Shown: positions 39,923 through 50,520, counted from the stretch's first letter. The stretch is DNA of 56,963 bases from Enterobacter hormaechei ATCC 49162 (GCF_001875655.1 NZ_MKEQ01000003.1:1-56963), one strand, 5' to 3'. Made by a program: numbers and translations. The notes: a model not told the origin generated them from the letters alone.

Positions 39923-42346
39923 TTACTCATGGTCCGGGTTAAGACGACGACGGCTGATGATTCGCAGCAGACGCCACAGTACCCAGGCCAGCAATACAAC
40001 GCTGAGCGCAGCCAGCACGGCCAGCAGCACCGGGTGGTTAGACAGGGCGTACCACAGGCGTTCGAACCACGGCAGATGACCGACGTAGTAGACATCCCCC
40101 ACGCGCAGGCTATTCACCCCCGACTCACGAATAACCGAGACGGAACCGAACATGGCCGCGCGTTTACCGCTGTCGTTCATGGCCGTGTTGAGCAGCTCAT
40201 AGCCGCGCGGGCTGTCCGCCAGCAGGGCGATAACGCTGCGCTGGTCGTTATACGGCGACTGGAAGCCGACAATCGCGGCCATCGGGCCCGTTGAGCTGAC
40301 GGTCGTCCTGATATTGGCCTGACGATCGCCACTGTCCGGCATGATGCTCGGGAACTCGGTTTGACGCAGCGGCGTATTGACCCATGACTGAGCCGCCTGC
40401 ACCAGCAGATCGACGCGCTTCTCGTCTTTCAGCTTGTCCGGAATGTTGCCGATGACCATGATATCGGCATCTTTGTTCTGGATTTGGCTACCGTCATCCG
40501 TCACCGTCACGTTGATAGCCGGCAAGCCGGTTTGCGCCCCGACGATGCCCATAGTGTCCAGCAGCGTAGTAACCTGGCCTTCGTTGGCCGCTTTTGGCAT
40601 CACGACAATCGATTCAGAGAGGTCTGCCATGCGGCTGAACGGGAAGCTGGCGTTAGCAAAGGCACGCAGATCCGGCATCGCAATAAAGTGGTAATACTTC
40701 GAGAAGTCGATCGTGGAGTCGTCACCAATCACCACGTGGTTTTGCACCGGCTGGAAGGTAATGCAGTTTTCCACCGATCCTCCCGGCATGGGGTTCATAT
40801 ACTGGAAGTTAAACCGCAGCTGGTTTACCGCACCAAGCTTCAGCGCCGGGATCGACACATCGGTTTTGCCGTCCAGCAGCCCCTGCAATACAGGCAGACG
40901 AAGCATTAACCGGTTTGTCTCCTGGCTGCTGGTCAGGCTGAACGATTGCAGGAACTGGTTGTTGAGGCTGATATCCATGCGCGAGCTGTCTTTGGTTGCT
41001 GGCGCGGTGTAGCGGTAGTTCAGGTTGATATCAATGCCGTTGGTGCGCAGCAGATAGAGATCTGGCGGCAGGTTCAGTGACAGGCTGACAGGAGACGGTT
41101 CAAGCCCGGTTGACTGCAATTGCTCTTCATAGGTTTTCAGCTCGCCGAAGGTGATCGCACGGTCGGTACGCACCCAGTTCGGCGCATCATAAGGCTTACG
41201 CGCCAGCAGCGGTTTCACCTCATCCACCACAACGCTGTTACCGCGGAACAGGATATTCCCCTGCGCAATGCCTTTCGCCGCCTGCACCAGATCTTTATCA
41301 TCACGCCCGAAGATCACCAGCAGCTTCACGTATGGATTGTCCGGATGGCTGATCATCTCGATGGTGGGTGCTTTTACCTCCGGATGGTCACGCAGGAATG
41401 CCGGACGTTTGGTGTTCGTGGCAAACACGATCGCGTTTTTGTCCGGCATTTTGTCGTACATGACCGGGAAACTCTGACCACGCCAGCCGGAGCGGGAACC
41501 AAACCAGGATGCCACGATGGAGGCCGCCAGCTGTTCGGTCACATCCGGCGAGCCAGCAAACACCATCGGCAGGTTCAGCGGACGGTTATCACGCGGGTCG
41601 AAGAACGGCACCGGGAAGGCGGAGAGATCGTTTTTCAACGCCAGCGGCTGATAGGTCATCTGTAGCGAAGAGTTACGACCGACATCCAGCCACAGGGTGC
41701 TGCTGGCCGGGTTTTCACAGACATCGCGGTAGTGGCCGACAAATTCCAGGCGCACGCGGTTAAAGTCGGTGATAAACAGCGGGTTAATCGGCACCTGAGC
41801 CAGGGTTTTCTTACCCAGTTGCTCTTTGGTGACGGGCAGGACATCCATCAGCTCGTCATTCAGATAGACCTTAAGCTGGGACTGCACCGGCAGCAGTGAC
41901 GGCGATGGCGTGTATTCCAGGTTGAGCATCGCTTTCGACACGACTTCATCGCTGCGCATGCCGAATTCGATACCGCCATTTGGGTTGATGCCGCGCAGCA
42001 CCATGCTGCCCGGAGGAGGAGCAATCTGGGCGAACGTCAGCTTAACGTCACGCGACGGCGTATTTTCGGCAACCACCGGCGCACTGGCCCCCGGCACGCC
42101 GGGCATAACCTGCCCGACCACTGGGTTATCGGCGGGCAGCGTATTGCCCGTCGTCGGCTGATTCGGGACGACGTTTTCCGTCTGCCCCGGTGCCGCCGTC
42201 ACAACCGGATCGGTCGCTTGCGCGACGACAGGCACCGTTGGCGCGGGCGTGGTCGCTGCGTTATCAGGCGCCGCGTTAGCCACTGTTGCAGGGAGCGCAC
42301 TCATCCCCATTGCCACTGCACATAACCAGGAAAGTTTTGTTTTCAT
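39923..42346 (-). CDS. bcsB: Cellulose synthase periplasmic subunit BcsB
   Basis: BcsB is anchored in the inner membrane, binds BcsA and guides the chain in the periplasm. The 807 aa start with a signal peptide (MKTKLSWLCAVAMGMSALPATVANA). Then follows a low-complexity Pro/Thr/Val linker (about residues 28-80, longer than in E. coli), paired carbohydrate-binding and flavodoxin-like domains, and one C-terminal membrane helix (HPVLLAVLAALSVVLLAWVLWRLL) with a basic tail. The ATG at 42346 is chosen because MKTKLSW matches the E. coli N-terminus; the frame opens 17 codons earlier. It lies 10 bases after bcsA. Confidence 0.96.
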   Translation of the reverse strand: MKTKLSWLCAVAMGMSALPATVANAAPDNAATTPAPTVPVVAQATDPVVTAAPGQTENVVPNQPTTGNTLPADNPVVGQVMPGVPGASAPVVAENTPSRDVKLTFAQIAPPPGSMVLRGINPNGGIEFGMRSDEVVSKAMLNLEYTPSPSLLPVQSQLKVYLNDELMDVLPVTKEQLGKKTLAQVPINPLFITDFNRVRLEFVGHYRDVCENPASSTLWLDVGRNSSLQMTYQPLALKNDLSAFPVPFFDPRDNRPLNLPMVFAGSPDVTEQLAASIVASWFGSRSGWRGQSFPVMYDKMPDKNAIVFATNTKRPAFLRDHPEVKAPTIEMISHPDNPYVKLLVIFGRDDKDLVQAAKGIAQGNILFRGNSVVVDEVKPLLARKPYDAPNWVRTDRAITFGELKTYEEQLQSTGLEPSPVSLSLNLPPDLYLLRTNGIDINLNYRYTAPATKDSSRMDISLNNQFLQSFSLTSSQETNRLMLRLPVLQGLLDGKTDVSIPALKLGAVNQLRFNFQYMNPMPGGSVENCITFQPVQNHVVIGDDSTIDFSKYYHFIAMPDLRAFANASFPFSRMADLSESIVVMPKAANEGQVTTLLDTMGIVGAQTGLPAINVTVTDDGSQIQNKDADIMVIGNIPDKLKDEKRVDLLVQAAQSWVNTPLRQTEFPSIMPDSGDRQANIRTTVSSTGPMAAIVGFQSPYNDQRSVIALLADSPRGYELLNTAMNDSGKRAAMFGSVSVIRESGVNSLRVGDVYYVGHLPWFERLWYALSNHPVLLAVLAALSVVLLAWVLWRLLRIISRRRLNPDHE

Positions 42347-42356
42347 CGCGTTATCA

Positions 42357-44972
42357 TCATTGTTGAGCCATAACCGGGTCCGCCTGCTTCGCTTCATCTC
42401 GCTCAGGTCGACGCGGAATGAACGACACGACCCAGGAAACCAGTGAAGTAAGTGACCGGAAAATTAATTTCACCGACGACGGGGCAAATTCTGCAAGGTG
42501 ACGATAGCCACGGAACCCCAGCTTAAGAATATCCAGCAGGCTTTCCAGAGGCTTATCCTCAGGGAAGCTGTCCTGCCAGAGAGCCCACGTATCCGCGCGG
42601 GCAAACGTACACTGCACAAAATCGATGTGTTGCTTTTTGGTCAGCGGCATCAGTTGCAGACCGACTTCATTTCCTCTCACACGTACAACCTGCGTCGGGA
42701 AGACATACTCCTGCTGGCCGCGCTTAAGCAGTAAGTTGACCTTCTGCCCCTCCAGCACCTTCGCCTGACCGTTGATCTTGATACCCAGACCGCCATCCGA
42801 GAAATCATGTACGGTACAGGAGAAGAGATGGCCATCATCGCGGGCAATGGCCGCTGGCATGCTGATTTCGACGCGATGCGCGCGGCGAACCTGTTTGCTC
42901 TCCACCGATACCGCCACCGCGCCACCGAGGATAATCAGGTTGTAAAACACCCACGCCATACTCACGAAGACCGTCAGGATTTCGTTTTCCGGGCCGTAGA
43001 AGTAGCGCCAGACTCCGACAATCACCCCCACAATATTGAGCAGCACCAGGAAGATATAGGGCCGGGAGATCACCCAGTCGACATACTCCTCTTCCACCAG
43101 CCCGCCCTTCGCGGTGACGTTGAACTTCCCTTTATGCGGATTAATCAGCGCCACCATGGTTGGCGGCGCGATGTACCAGGCCAGCACCGTTTCGTAGATT
43201 TCACTCCAGAAGGAGTGGCGATATTTCCCCTGAATCTTCGAGTTCGTCAGGCTGGCGTGGATCATGTGCGGCAGAACGAACAGGGCAATCATCAGCGCGG
43301 GAGCATAGATGATGTAAGCGTGAAGGAGCAGGAACGCCAGCGGCGCAGTGAGGAAGATTAGCCGTGGAATACCCGATAAGAAGTGGAACATGGCGTTGAC
43401 GTAGCACAGGCGCTGCGCCAGCTTCAGCCCTTTACCCATTAGCGGGTTATCGAGCCTGAAAATTTGCACCATGCCGCGCGCCCAGCGAATACGCTGCCCG
43501 ATGTGCGCCGACAGGGATTCCGTGGCCAGCCCCGCCGCCTGAGGAATACGCATATAGGCGGAGGTATAGCCAAGCCGGTGCAGACGCAGCGAGGTGTGCG
43601 CATCTTCCGTGACCGTCTCGACGGCGATCCCGCCAATTTCATCCAGCGGTTTACGGCGGATCACCGCACAGGAGCCGCAGAAGAACGTTGCGTCCCACAT
43701 GTCATTTCCGTCCTGCACCAGACCATAGAACAGCGTGCCCTCGTTCGGGGTTTTACGGAAACGACCGAGGTTACGTTCAAACGGGTCCGGCGAGAAGAAG
43801 TGGTGCGGCGTCTGCATCATCGCCAGCTCTTTCTCCTTCAGGAACCAGCCCATGGTCATTTGCAGGAACGAGCGCGTTGGCACGTGGTCGCAGTCGAATA
43901 TAGAAACGAACTCCCCTTTGGCATATTTCAGCGCATTGTTGATGTTACCGGCCTTCGCGTGTTCATGCGTGGTACGGGCGATATACTCGACCCCCACTTC
44001 GTCCGCGAACTGGCGGAACTCGGCGCGGCCACCGTCATCGAGGATCCAGATTTTGATTTTATCCTTCGGCCAGTCGATACCCAGCGCGGCGTAAATGGTG
44101 TTTTTCACCACCGACAGGTCTTCGTTGTAGGTCGGCACGAAGAGGTCCACCGTTGGCCACTGGGTCGTGTCTTTTGGCAGCGGCACCGGCTGTCGATTCA
44201 GCGGCCAGATAACCTGGAAGTAACCCAGCACCAGCACGATCCAGGCGTAGGTCTCGGCAAACAGCAGGACTAACCCGCACACCAGGCTGACCGGATCGTC
44301 CCAGTTCAGCGTTGAGGTATATCGCCACCAGATGTAGCGGCAGGAAACGGTCAGCGACAGCACAATCAGCATCAGGGCCGAAAAACGCCCCGGTATGCGC
44401 CGCACCAGCAGCGCCACGCCCCACAGCAGGATCAGGAAGGTGAACTGCGCCAGCGGGTTGAAAGGCTGAGTAATACAGACCAGCGCCAGAATAAGCGAGA
44501 ACACCACAACCACGCCGAGAATAAAACGCCGCAAGCCCGGGTGAAGGTGCCCGAGCTCTTTGTGGTTATCTAAATGACCCGTTCTGTCGCCAACCCGGTC
44601 GGGTAGCCGGTCAAGCCACTGGTGATAGTGTTCACGTAAGTTCTGCACACGATCGAAGCTGCGCCAGCGGGATGTTTTTCTCTCTCCACCCGTTGAGGTC
44701 GCCAGTAGCCAGATGGACTGAATAGCGTAGCGCGCGGGATCCAGCGGACGCGGCTTGTCTGGGTTGATATGCGGATAGAGTTCACCGTGGCGCGCACGAA
44801 TAATTTGCCAGCGGGGATGTTCGAGGGGGATGAACATCCACGCCAGAATCATCCAGAAACAGCCCAGCGCAGCGCTCAGCGACGAAGCGCCGTGATGACG
44901 GTAATGGCGGTAACGTTCACTTAAGCGCGAACTGACCGGCGGAATGAGCAGCCAGTGGGTCAGGCGGCTCAT
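42357..44972 (-). CDS. bcsA: Cellulose synthase catalytic subunit BcsA
   Basis: BcsA joins UDP-glucose into beta-1,4-glucan and pushes it through the inner membrane. The 871 aa match E. coli (872). Glycosyltransferase family 2 motifs are all present: LDDGGR at 311-316, DCD at 360-362, the catalytic base TED at 455-457, and QRIRW at 493-497. About eight membrane helices flank the domain. The C-terminal PilZ domain starts with RRAHR (696-700), the cyclic-di-GMP-binding RxxxR, and continues DFSDGGLG (D/NxSxxG). So activation by cyclic-di-GMP should be intact. It overlaps bcsQ by 4 bases (ATGA). Confidence 0.97.
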   Translation of the reverse strand: MSRLTHWLLIPPVSSRLSERYRHYRHHGASSLSAALGCFWMILAWMFIPLEHPRWQIIRARHGELYPHINPDKPRPLDPARYAIQSIWLLATSTGGERKTSRWRSFDRVQNLREHYHQWLDRLPDRVGDRTGHLDNHKELGHLHPGLRRFILGVVVVFSLILALVCITQPFNPLAQFTFLILLWGVALLVRRIPGRFSALMLIVLSLTVSCRYIWWRYTSTLNWDDPVSLVCGLVLLFAETYAWIVLVLGYFQVIWPLNRQPVPLPKDTTQWPTVDLFVPTYNEDLSVVKNTIYAALGIDWPKDKIKIWILDDGGRAEFRQFADEVGVEYIARTTHEHAKAGNINNALKYAKGEFVSIFDCDHVPTRSFLQMTMGWFLKEKELAMMQTPHHFFSPDPFERNLGRFRKTPNEGTLFYGLVQDGNDMWDATFFCGSCAVIRRKPLDEIGGIAVETVTEDAHTSLRLHRLGYTSAYMRIPQAAGLATESLSAHIGQRIRWARGMVQIFRLDNPLMGKGLKLAQRLCYVNAMFHFLSGIPRLIFLTAPLAFLLLHAYIIYAPALMIALFVLPHMIHASLTNSKIQGKYRHSFWSEIYETVLAWYIAPPTMVALINPHKGKFNVTAKGGLVEEEYVDWVISRPYIFLVLLNIVGVIVGVWRYFYGPENEILTVFVSMAWVFYNLIILGGAVAVSVESKQVRRAHRVEISMPAAIARDDGHLFSCTVHDFSDGGLGIKINGQAKVLEGQKVNLLLKRGQQEYVFPTQVVRVRGNEVGLQLMPLTKKQHIDFVQCTFARADTWALWQDSFPEDKPLESLLDILKLGFRGYRHLAEFAPSSVKLIFRSLTSLVSWVVSFIPRRPERDEAKQADPVMAQQ

Positions 44973-45724
44973 ACTGAACTCCCGGCAGACTCCGGCCTTT
45001 TAGCAAAGTGCAGCAGACACCAGTTTGCCAGCGTCAGGATCTCTTCCGCCGCCAGTGAATCGCTACGGTACTCCCCGAGGGGTTGTTTCGACGCGAGGCA
45101 CTCCGCCATCGCTTCGTCACGATGGATCACCATCGGCAACAGGCGGCGCTGGCTCTGGAGCCAGACCTGGTAGAGATCGTCCTGGATCTGGCTGCCAATG
45201 CGCAGATCGTTGATCAGAATATGGGCATTGGCAGGCATGGCCTGCTGATGCAGACGGATATGACAGTTCGCATCTACGTTCGCGATGGAGAGCACATGGT
45301 CGCACTGGGCCAGCAGCTGGCGGGTCAGCGACGCGGCGCCGTGCGGCAGGTCCAGCAGGATCCACTGATAGTGCCCGCTCTCTTTCAGGCTCTGCAATGC
45401 GGTGGTGAAGCGAGAGAACAGGCGCTGATACGCGGCTTCATTCCCGCGCTCGGTTTCGGTCAATTGACCAAAGGGAAGCAAATCGAGCTGGGAGGTATAG
45501 CGCAAACCCGCATCCCGCCAGTCTTTATCGTCCAGAAGCGCGCGTCCCCAGCCGTTTGCATGCGCAAAGTCGACATTGAAAGACATGCGCAGCAAATTAT
45601 CGGAACAGGCATCAATGACCAGTACCGATTCACCTAATACCTGCAATGACCACGCCAGCGCCGCGGTAACGGAAGTTGTACCTACTCCACCACGGACGCC
45701 CTGTAATCCTAGTACAGCCATCAA
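44969..45724 (-). CDS. bcsQ: BcsQ, MinD/ParA-like ATPase for cellulose synthase assembly
   Basis: BcsQ localises and assembles the cellulose synthase complex at the pole, as a pair with BcsR. The 251-aa protein has the MinD fold: the phosphate loop is LQGVRGGVGTTSVTAAL, where both usual lysines of the deviant Walker A (KGGxxGKT) are replaced by Arg and Thr. The same is true of E. coli BcsQ as I recall. The switch region VLVIDACSDN and WILLDLPHG follow. A second Met at codon 2 could be the start. It begins 8 bases after bcsR and overlaps bcsA. No early stop is seen, unlike the known E. coli K-12 lesion. Confidence 0.95.
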   Translation of the reverse strand: MMAVLGLQGVRGGVGTTSVTAALAWSLQVLGESVLVIDACSDNLLRMSFNVDFAHANGWGRALLDDKDWRDAGLRYTSQLDLLPFGQLTETERGNEAAYQRLFSRFTTALQSLKESGHYQWILLDLPHGAASLTRQLLAQCDHVLSIANVDANCHIRLHQQAMPANAHILINDLRIGSQIQDDLYQVWLQSQRRLLPMVIHRDEAMAECLASKQPLGEYRSDSLAAEEILTLANWCLLHFAKRPESAGSSV

Positions 45725-45732
45725 TGGCTTCC

Positions 45733-45921
45733 TTATTGTTGTTGGGCAAACTCAGCTAATAACGGCCAACGTTTAATAGCCGCCGCCAACTGTTCCCGCT
45801 GGGAAATATCGGTGTAATCTATTTCAGGCAAAGAAAAAGCCTGCGTGAGTGCCAAAAAATCGTTCTGGAATGTGTAGCCCAGACTTGAGTCGACCGGGGT
45901 TGCGGGTTCGTTATTTTGCAT
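45733..45921 (-). CDS. bcsR: BcsR, small regulator of cellulose synthase assembly
   Basis: The 62-aa protein (MQNNEPATPVDSSLGYTFQ...) is the YhjR/BcsR family, which forms a complex with BcsQ and is needed for stable BcsA-BcsB. Length matches E. coli YhjR. First gene of bcsRQABZC; the divergent promoter region to bcsE is 174 bases. Confidence 0.92.
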   Translation of the reverse strand: MQNNEPATPVDSSLGYTFQNDFLALTQAFSLPEIDYTDISQREQLAAAIKRWPLLAEFAQQQ

Positions 45922-46095
45922 TCTTTTTTCATCCCTTTGAGTAAAATCATAAGATTCAGATACAGCGAGGCGTCCTGCCCACTAAATTTCATTTACATGC
46001 TAAATCTGATGTTCTTTAATTTCAATGTTAGGTTTATTTCTACGCTTTCGCTAGTAAACTGAGAGAGATAGAAATTCGACGAAAAGAGGGACACC
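45922..46095. promoter_or_regulatory. Divergent promoter region between bcsR and bcsE
   Basis: A 174-base, A+T-rich stretch between two divergent operons. It must hold both promoters. The bcsE side has GAAAAGAGGGACACC just before the start. No certain operator can be named. Confidence 0.6.
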
Positions 46096-47658
46096 GTGGA
46101 CTCCATATTTTCTATTGGCATCCAGTCATTATGGGACGAATTGCGCCACATGCCAGTCGGAGGAGTCTGGTGGGTTAATACGGATCGTAATGAAGATGCC
46201 ATCAGTCTGGTAAACCAGACGATAGCGGCGCAGGGTAAGGATTCCCGCGTGGCCGTGATTACGATGGGCGAAGCGCCGAAGTCAATCATCAGGCTCGACA
46301 GTGACCGTGGCCCCCAGACAGTACGATTATTTTCCATGCCAGCGGAGGCAGACGGTCTGGACTTTTTACCCCGCGATATTCAGTGTTCTATTGTTCCTGA
46401 ACACTATTTACTGATTCTAAAATGCTCTAATAACGGCTTGCAAAATATCCCGTCGGAAAAACTGCTGAAATGGCTGGGAAGAATCAACAGATGGGCAAAA
46501 AATCAAAATTGCACTTTATTGGTTGTTAACCCTGGCAGTAATAATGACAAGCTTTTTTCACTTTTAATGAGTGAATACCGTTCCCTCTATGGCCTGGCCA
46601 GTATTCGCATCCAGACTGACAGTCATCTTTACGACGTGGCTTTCTGGTGCAATGAAAAAGGGGTCAGCTCCCGACAACAACTTACCCTCAAACATGTCGG
46701 GGACGAGTGGCATCTTGCTCAACAGGAAGAGACGGTCGTTCAGCCACGTAGTGATGAAAAACGCATTCTGAGCCATATTGCGGTACTGGAAGGTGCGCCT
46801 GCGCTGTCTGAGCACTGGTCACTGTTCGATACCAACGAAGCCTTATTTGATGAAGCGCGCACCACGCAGGCGGCGACCATTATCTTCTCGTTGATTCAGA
46901 ATAACCAAATCGAAACGCTGGCAAGGCACATTCACACATTACGTCGGCAGCGCGGCAGCGCGTTAAAAATTGTGGTGCGTGAAAATAATACCAGCCTGCG
47001 CGCCACCGATGAGCGCTTATTACTGGGCTGCGGCGCGAATATGGTCATTCCCTGGAATGCTCCGCTGTCGCGCTGTTTGACGCTGATCGAAAGCATCCAG
47101 GGCCAGCAGTTTAATCGACATGTTCCGGAAGATATCAGCACCCTGCTTTCAATGACGCAGCCGATGAAACTGCGCGGTTACCAGAAGTGGGACACCTTCT
47201 GCGATGCGGTGGGTAACATGATGAGCAATACGCTGTTACCGGCAGACGGAAAAGGGGTGATGGTTGCCCTGCGCCCCGTGCCGGGTATTCGCGTTGAGCA
47301 GGCGCTCACTCTGTGCCGCCCTAACCGTATCGGGGACATTATGACCATTGGCGATAACCGCCTGGTGCTGTTCCTCTCCTTCTGCCGGGTGAACGATCTG
47401 GATACTGCGCTTAACCATATCTTCCCGCTTCCTACCGGAGATATTTTCTCGAACCGCATGGTCTGGTTTGAAGATAATTTGATCAGCGCTGAGCTTGTCC
47501 AGATGCGAACTCTGGCCCCTGAACAGTGGGCAAAACCGCTGCCTGTCACAAGCGGTGCCAAACCGGTTCTCAACGCGAAACACGACGGGCACATCTGGCG
47601 TCGGGTACCTGAGCCGCTACGCTTACTGGATGAGAACAAGGAGAGCGCGCCATTATGA
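46096..47658 (+). CDS. bcsE: BcsE, cyclic-di-GMP-binding accessory of cellulose synthase
   Basis: BcsE is a cytoplasmic protein that binds cyclic-di-GMP through a GIL (GGDEF-like) domain and raises cellulose output. The 520 aa begin [23 protein letters not shown]. The N-terminal two-thirds resemble a RecA-like inactive fold and a degenerate receiver. The C-terminal part (from about 365) is the GIL domain, where the I-site-like RxxD may be seen as RVNDLD. The start codon is ATG? no: the first codon is GTG at 46096, with AGAGGGAC upstream. It overlaps bcsF by 4 bases. Confidence 0.92.
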   Translation: MDSIFSIGIQSLWDELRHMPVGGVWWVNTDRNEDAISLVNQTIAAQGKDSRVAVITMGEAPKSIIRLDSDRGPQTVRLFSMPAEADGLDFLPRDIQCSIVPEHYLLILKCSNNGLQNIPSEKLLKWLGRINRWAKNQNCTLLVVNPGSNNDKLFSLLMSEYRSLYGLASIRIQTDSHLYDVAFWCNEKGVSSRQQLTLKHVGDEWHLAQQEETVVQPRSDEKRILSHIAVLEGAPALSEHWSLFDTNEALFDEARTTQAATIIFSLIQNNQIETLARHIHTLRRQRGSALKIVVRENNTSLRATDERLLLGCGANMVIPWNAPLSRCLTLIESIQGQQFNRHVPEDISTLLSMTQPMKLRGYQKWDTFCDAVGNMMSNTLLPADGKGVMVALRPVPGIRVEQALTLCRPNRIGDIMTIGDNRLVLFLSFCRVNDLDTALNHIFPLPTGDIFSNRMVWFEDNLISAELVQMRTLAPEQWAKPLPVTSGAKPVLNAKHDGHIWRRVPEPLRLLDENKESAPL

Positions 47659-47849
47659 ATATCAGCGATATCATCCAACTGGTTGTTCTGTGTGCGCTGA
47701 TTTTTTTGCCGCTTGGCTACTATGCACGCCATTCCCTGCGCCGTATTCGCGATACGGTCAGATTACTGTTCGTTAAACCTCGCTATATTAAACCCGCCGG
47801 AACACTGACTCGCGCTCCGAACGTCAAGGCAAACCGAAAACATGACTAA
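47655..47849 (+). CDS. bcsF: BcsF, single-pass membrane accessory of cellulose synthase
   Basis: The 64-aa protein has one N-terminal membrane helix ([19 protein letters not shown]) and a basic tail. In E. coli BcsF brings BcsE to the membrane and aids BcsG. Overlaps bcsE by 4 and bcsG by 8 bases, so the three are translationally coupled. Confidence 0.92.
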   Translation: MNISDIIQLVVLCALIFLPLGYYARHSLRRIRDTVRLLFVKPRYIKPAGTLTRAPNVKANRKHD

Positions 47850-49521
47850 TTCTACCTATACCTCTTCGGCGCCATCGCCACTCTGGCAATACTGGCGCGG
47901 CCTGTCCGGCTGGAATTTCTACTTTCTGGTGAAGTTTGGTCTGCTGTGGGCAGGCTATCTTAATTTTCACCCTCTGCTTAACCTGGTGTTTATGGCATTC
48001 CTGCTGATGCCTGTCCCGAACCGCAGGTTGCACCGTATCCGTCACTGGGTTGCTATTCCCATCGGTTTCGCCCTGTTCTGGCATGATACCTGGCTGCCTG
48101 GCCCTGAAAGCATCATGAGCCAGGGCTCTCAGGTCGCAGGTTTCAGTGCGGACTATATGCTCGATCTGGTTGAGCGCTTTATTAACTGGCAGATGATTGG
48201 CGCGGTATTTGTCCTGCTGGTCGCCTGGCTGTTCCTGTCTCAGTGGATCCGGGTGACGGTGTTTGTCGTCGCGATTATGATCTGGCTAAACGTCCTGACG
48301 CTGACGGGCCCGAGCTTCTCGCTGTGGCCAGCCGGTCAGCCGACGACAACCGTAACCACCACGGGCGGTTCCGCCGCCGCGACCGTCGCGACAGCGGGGG
48401 ATACGCCTGTGGTAGGCGATATTCCCGCGCAGACTGCACCGCCGACATCCACTAACCTGAACGCGTGGCTCTCCAGTTTTTACGCTGCGGAAGATAAGCG
48501 CCAGACGAAGTTCCCGGACACGCTGCCTGCCGATGCTCAGCCGTTTGAGCTGCTGGTCATTAACATCTGTTCTCTGTCCTGGGCTGACGTTGACGCGGCT
48601 GGTCTGATGTCGCACCCGCTGTGGTCGCATTTCGATATTCAGTTTAAAGACTTCAACTCCGCCACGTCGTACAGCGGACCGGCGGCTATCCGCCTGCTGC
48701 GCGCAAGCTGCGGACAACCTTCGCATAAGAACCTCTACCAGCCAGCGGCTAACCAGTGTTATCTGTTTGATAACCTGGCAAAACTGGGCTTTACCCAACA
48801 CCTGATGATGGGCCATAACGGGCAGTTCGGTAATTTCCTGAAAGAAGTGCGTGAACAAGGTGGCATGCAGGCCCCGCTGATGGACCAGAAAGGGCTACCG
48901 GTAACGTTGCTGGGCTTTGATGGCTCGCCGGTGTATGACGATACCGCCGTGCTTCAGCGCTGGTTAGATACCGTCGGCAAAGAGGAAGGGACACGTAGTG
49001 CGACGTTCTATAACACGCTGCCGCTCCACGACGGGAACCATTATCCGGGTGTGAGCAAAACGGCCGACTATAAGGCCCGTGCGCAGAAGTTCTTTGACGA
49101 GCTGAATGCGTTCTTCAACGAGCTGGAAAAATCAGGCCGTAAAGTGATGGTGGTGGTAGTACCGGAACATGGGGGAGCGCTGAAAGGCGACAGGATGCAG
49201 GTGTCTGGTCTGCGCGATATCCCAAGCCCGTCTATCACTAACGTTCCGGCCGGGATTAAGTTCTTTGGCATGAAGGCGCCGCATCAGGGCGCGCCAGTTG
49301 AGATCACCCAGCCAAGCAGCTATCTGGCTATCTCGGAACTGGTCGCTCGTGCAGTAGACGGTAAGCTGTTCGTGGAGGATAGCGTGAACTGGGATCAGCT
49401 CACCAGCGGACTGCCACAGACGGCGGAGGTGTCGGAAAACGCCAACGCGGTGGTGATCCAGTATCAGAATAAGCCTTATGTCCGACTGAATGCCGGGGAT
49501 TGGGTGCCTTATCCGCAGTGA
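47842..49521 (+). CDS. bcsG: BcsG, cellulose phosphoethanolamine transferase
   Basis: BcsG adds phosphoethanolamine to cellulose, making the modified polymer of E. coli and Salmonella biofilms. The 559-aa protein has four or five N-terminal membrane helices (to about residue 155), a Thr/Ala-rich linker, and a periplasmic zinc hydrolase domain. The nucleophile is expected in [15 protein letters not shown] (the Ser after the Cys, near 235), and metal-binding stretches are seen as [10 protein letters not shown] and [15 protein letters not shown]. Presence of bcsEFG with bcsQABZC is the 'E. coli type' cellulose system. It ends against the convergent birA. Confidence 0.95.
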   Translation: MTNSTYTSSAPSPLWQYWRGLSGWNFYFLVKFGLLWAGYLNFHPLLNLVFMAFLLMPVPNRRLHRIRHWVAIPIGFALFWHDTWLPGPESIMSQGSQVAGFSADYMLDLVERFINWQMIGAVFVLLVAWLFLSQWIRVTVFVVAIMIWLNVLTLTGPSFSLWPAGQPTTTVTTTGGSAAATVATAGDTPVVGDIPAQTAPPTSTNLNAWLSSFYAAEDKRQTKFPDTLPADAQPFELLVINICSLSWADVDAAGLMSHPLWSHFDIQFKDFNSATSYSGPAAIRLLRASCGQPSHKNLYQPAANQCYLFDNLAKLGFTQHLMMGHNGQFGNFLKEVREQGGMQAPLMDQKGLPVTLLGFDGSPVYDDTAVLQRWLDTVGKEEGTRSATFYNTLPLHDGNHYPGVSKTADYKARAQKFFDELNAFFNELEKSGRKVMVVVVPEHGGALKGDRMQVSGLRDIPSPSITNVPAGIKFFGMKAPHQGAPVEITQPSSYLAISELVARAVDGKLFVEDSVNWDQLTSGLPQTAEVSENANAVVIQYQNKPYVRLNAGDWVPYPQ

Positions 49522-49532
49522 TGACCTGCTAC

Positions 49533-49558
49533 ACCCTCTCCCCTGCGGGGGAGAGGGT
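49533..49558. repeat. REP-like hairpin repeat, copy E (bcsG/birA)
   Basis: ACCCTCTCCCC, a short TGC loop, then GGGGGAGAGGGT. It is a single-hairpin copy 11 bases after the bcsG stop, whose last base is in the birA stop codon (49558-49560). It sits exactly at a chromosomal rearrangement junction. Confidence 0.85.
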
Positions 49559-50520
49559 TACTCCGCACTTCGTAACGAAATTTCACCGCCCACCCAGGGC
49601 TTAATCACGCCATCCTGTTCAAGTAGCAACGCGCCCTGCGCGTCAATGCCGCGTGATGTGCCGTAAATCTCTTTATCCCCAATCAGCAGCTTCACCGGTC
49701 GGTTAATAAAGTTATCCAGTTTTTCCCAGCGGGAGAGGAATGGTGCTAATCCCTCTTGCTCAAAGAGCGTCAGCGAACTACGCAACTCATTGATCATGCG
49801 GACGGCAAGCGTATTGCGATCAATGGTGATCCCCGCTTCCTGTAGGTTGGTCCACGCCTGGTTCACAACATCGTTCTGCACGTTTCGCATCACCATGTTC
49901 AGCCCCGCCCCAATGACGATCTGTGCGGCATCGCCTGTTTTGCCCGTCAGTTCGACCAGGATCCCCGCCAGCTTTCGATCGTTAAGATACAGATCGTTAG
50001 GCCATTTTACCCGCACCTGATCGGCACCCAGATCGTGCAGCACCTCTGCCATCACAATGCCGATGACCAGGCTCAGCCCAATGGCCGCAGCTGGCCCCTG
50101 TTCAAGCCGCCAGTACATGGAAAGGTAGAGGTTGGCGCCAAAGGGTGAAAACCACTTACGTCCCCGGCGGCCACGTCCTGCCTGTTGGTACTCGGCAACG
50201 CAGGCATCACCGGATTTCAGCTCGCTCAGGCGATCCAGCAGATACTGGTTCGTCGAATCAATGACCGGCAATACCGCGACGTTACCGTGCCCAATCTGGC
50301 TGCGGATGGTCTCTTCATTCAGTAACTGGATCGGTTCCGGCAGGCTGTAGCCTTTTCCCGGCACCGTAAACACATCCACGCCCCAGTCGCGGAGCGTCTG
50401 AATATGCTTATTAATAGCCGCGCGGCTCATGCCCAGCTGTTCGCCCAGCTGCTCGCCAGAATGAAACTCGCCATCGGCAAGGATACCGATGAGCGTTAAC
50501 GGAATAGTATTGTCCTTCAC
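49558..50520 (-). CDS. birA: Biotin-[acetyl-CoA carboxylase] ligase and biotin operon repressor
   Basis: BirA makes biotinyl-AMP, attaches biotin to AccB, and as a dimer represses the bio operon. The 320 aa agree with E. coli (321). The N-terminal winged helix reads [25 protein letters not shown] (about 19-43). The ligase domain holds the biotin and nucleotide loop [14 protein letters not shown] (about 115-128) and [18 protein letters not shown] (Lys near 183). The SH3-like C-terminal domain follows. It overlaps murB by 4 bases, as in E. coli; the gene beyond it is bcsG here and coaA in E. coli. Confidence 0.97.
   Translation of the reverse strand: MKDNTIPLTLIGILADGEFHSGEQLGEQLGMSRAAINKHIQTLRDWGVDVFTVPGKGYSLPEPIQLLNEETIRSQIGHGNVAVLPVIDSTNQYLLDRLSELKSGDACVAEYQQAGRGRRGRKWFSPFGANLYLSMYWRLEQGPAAAIGLSLVIGIVMAEVLHDLGADQVRVKWPNDLYLNDRKLAGILVELTGKTGDAAQIVIGAGLNMVMRNVQNDVVNQAWTNLQEAGITIDRNTLAVRMINELRSSLTLFEQEGLAPFLSRWEKLDNFINRPVKLLIGDKEIYGTSRGIDAQGALLLEQDGVIKPWVGGEISLRSAE

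Noticed and set aside
43464..44273. Open frame of 269 codons antisense to bcsA
   Set aside because: A mirror of bcsA codon use; no start signal and no recognisable domain.
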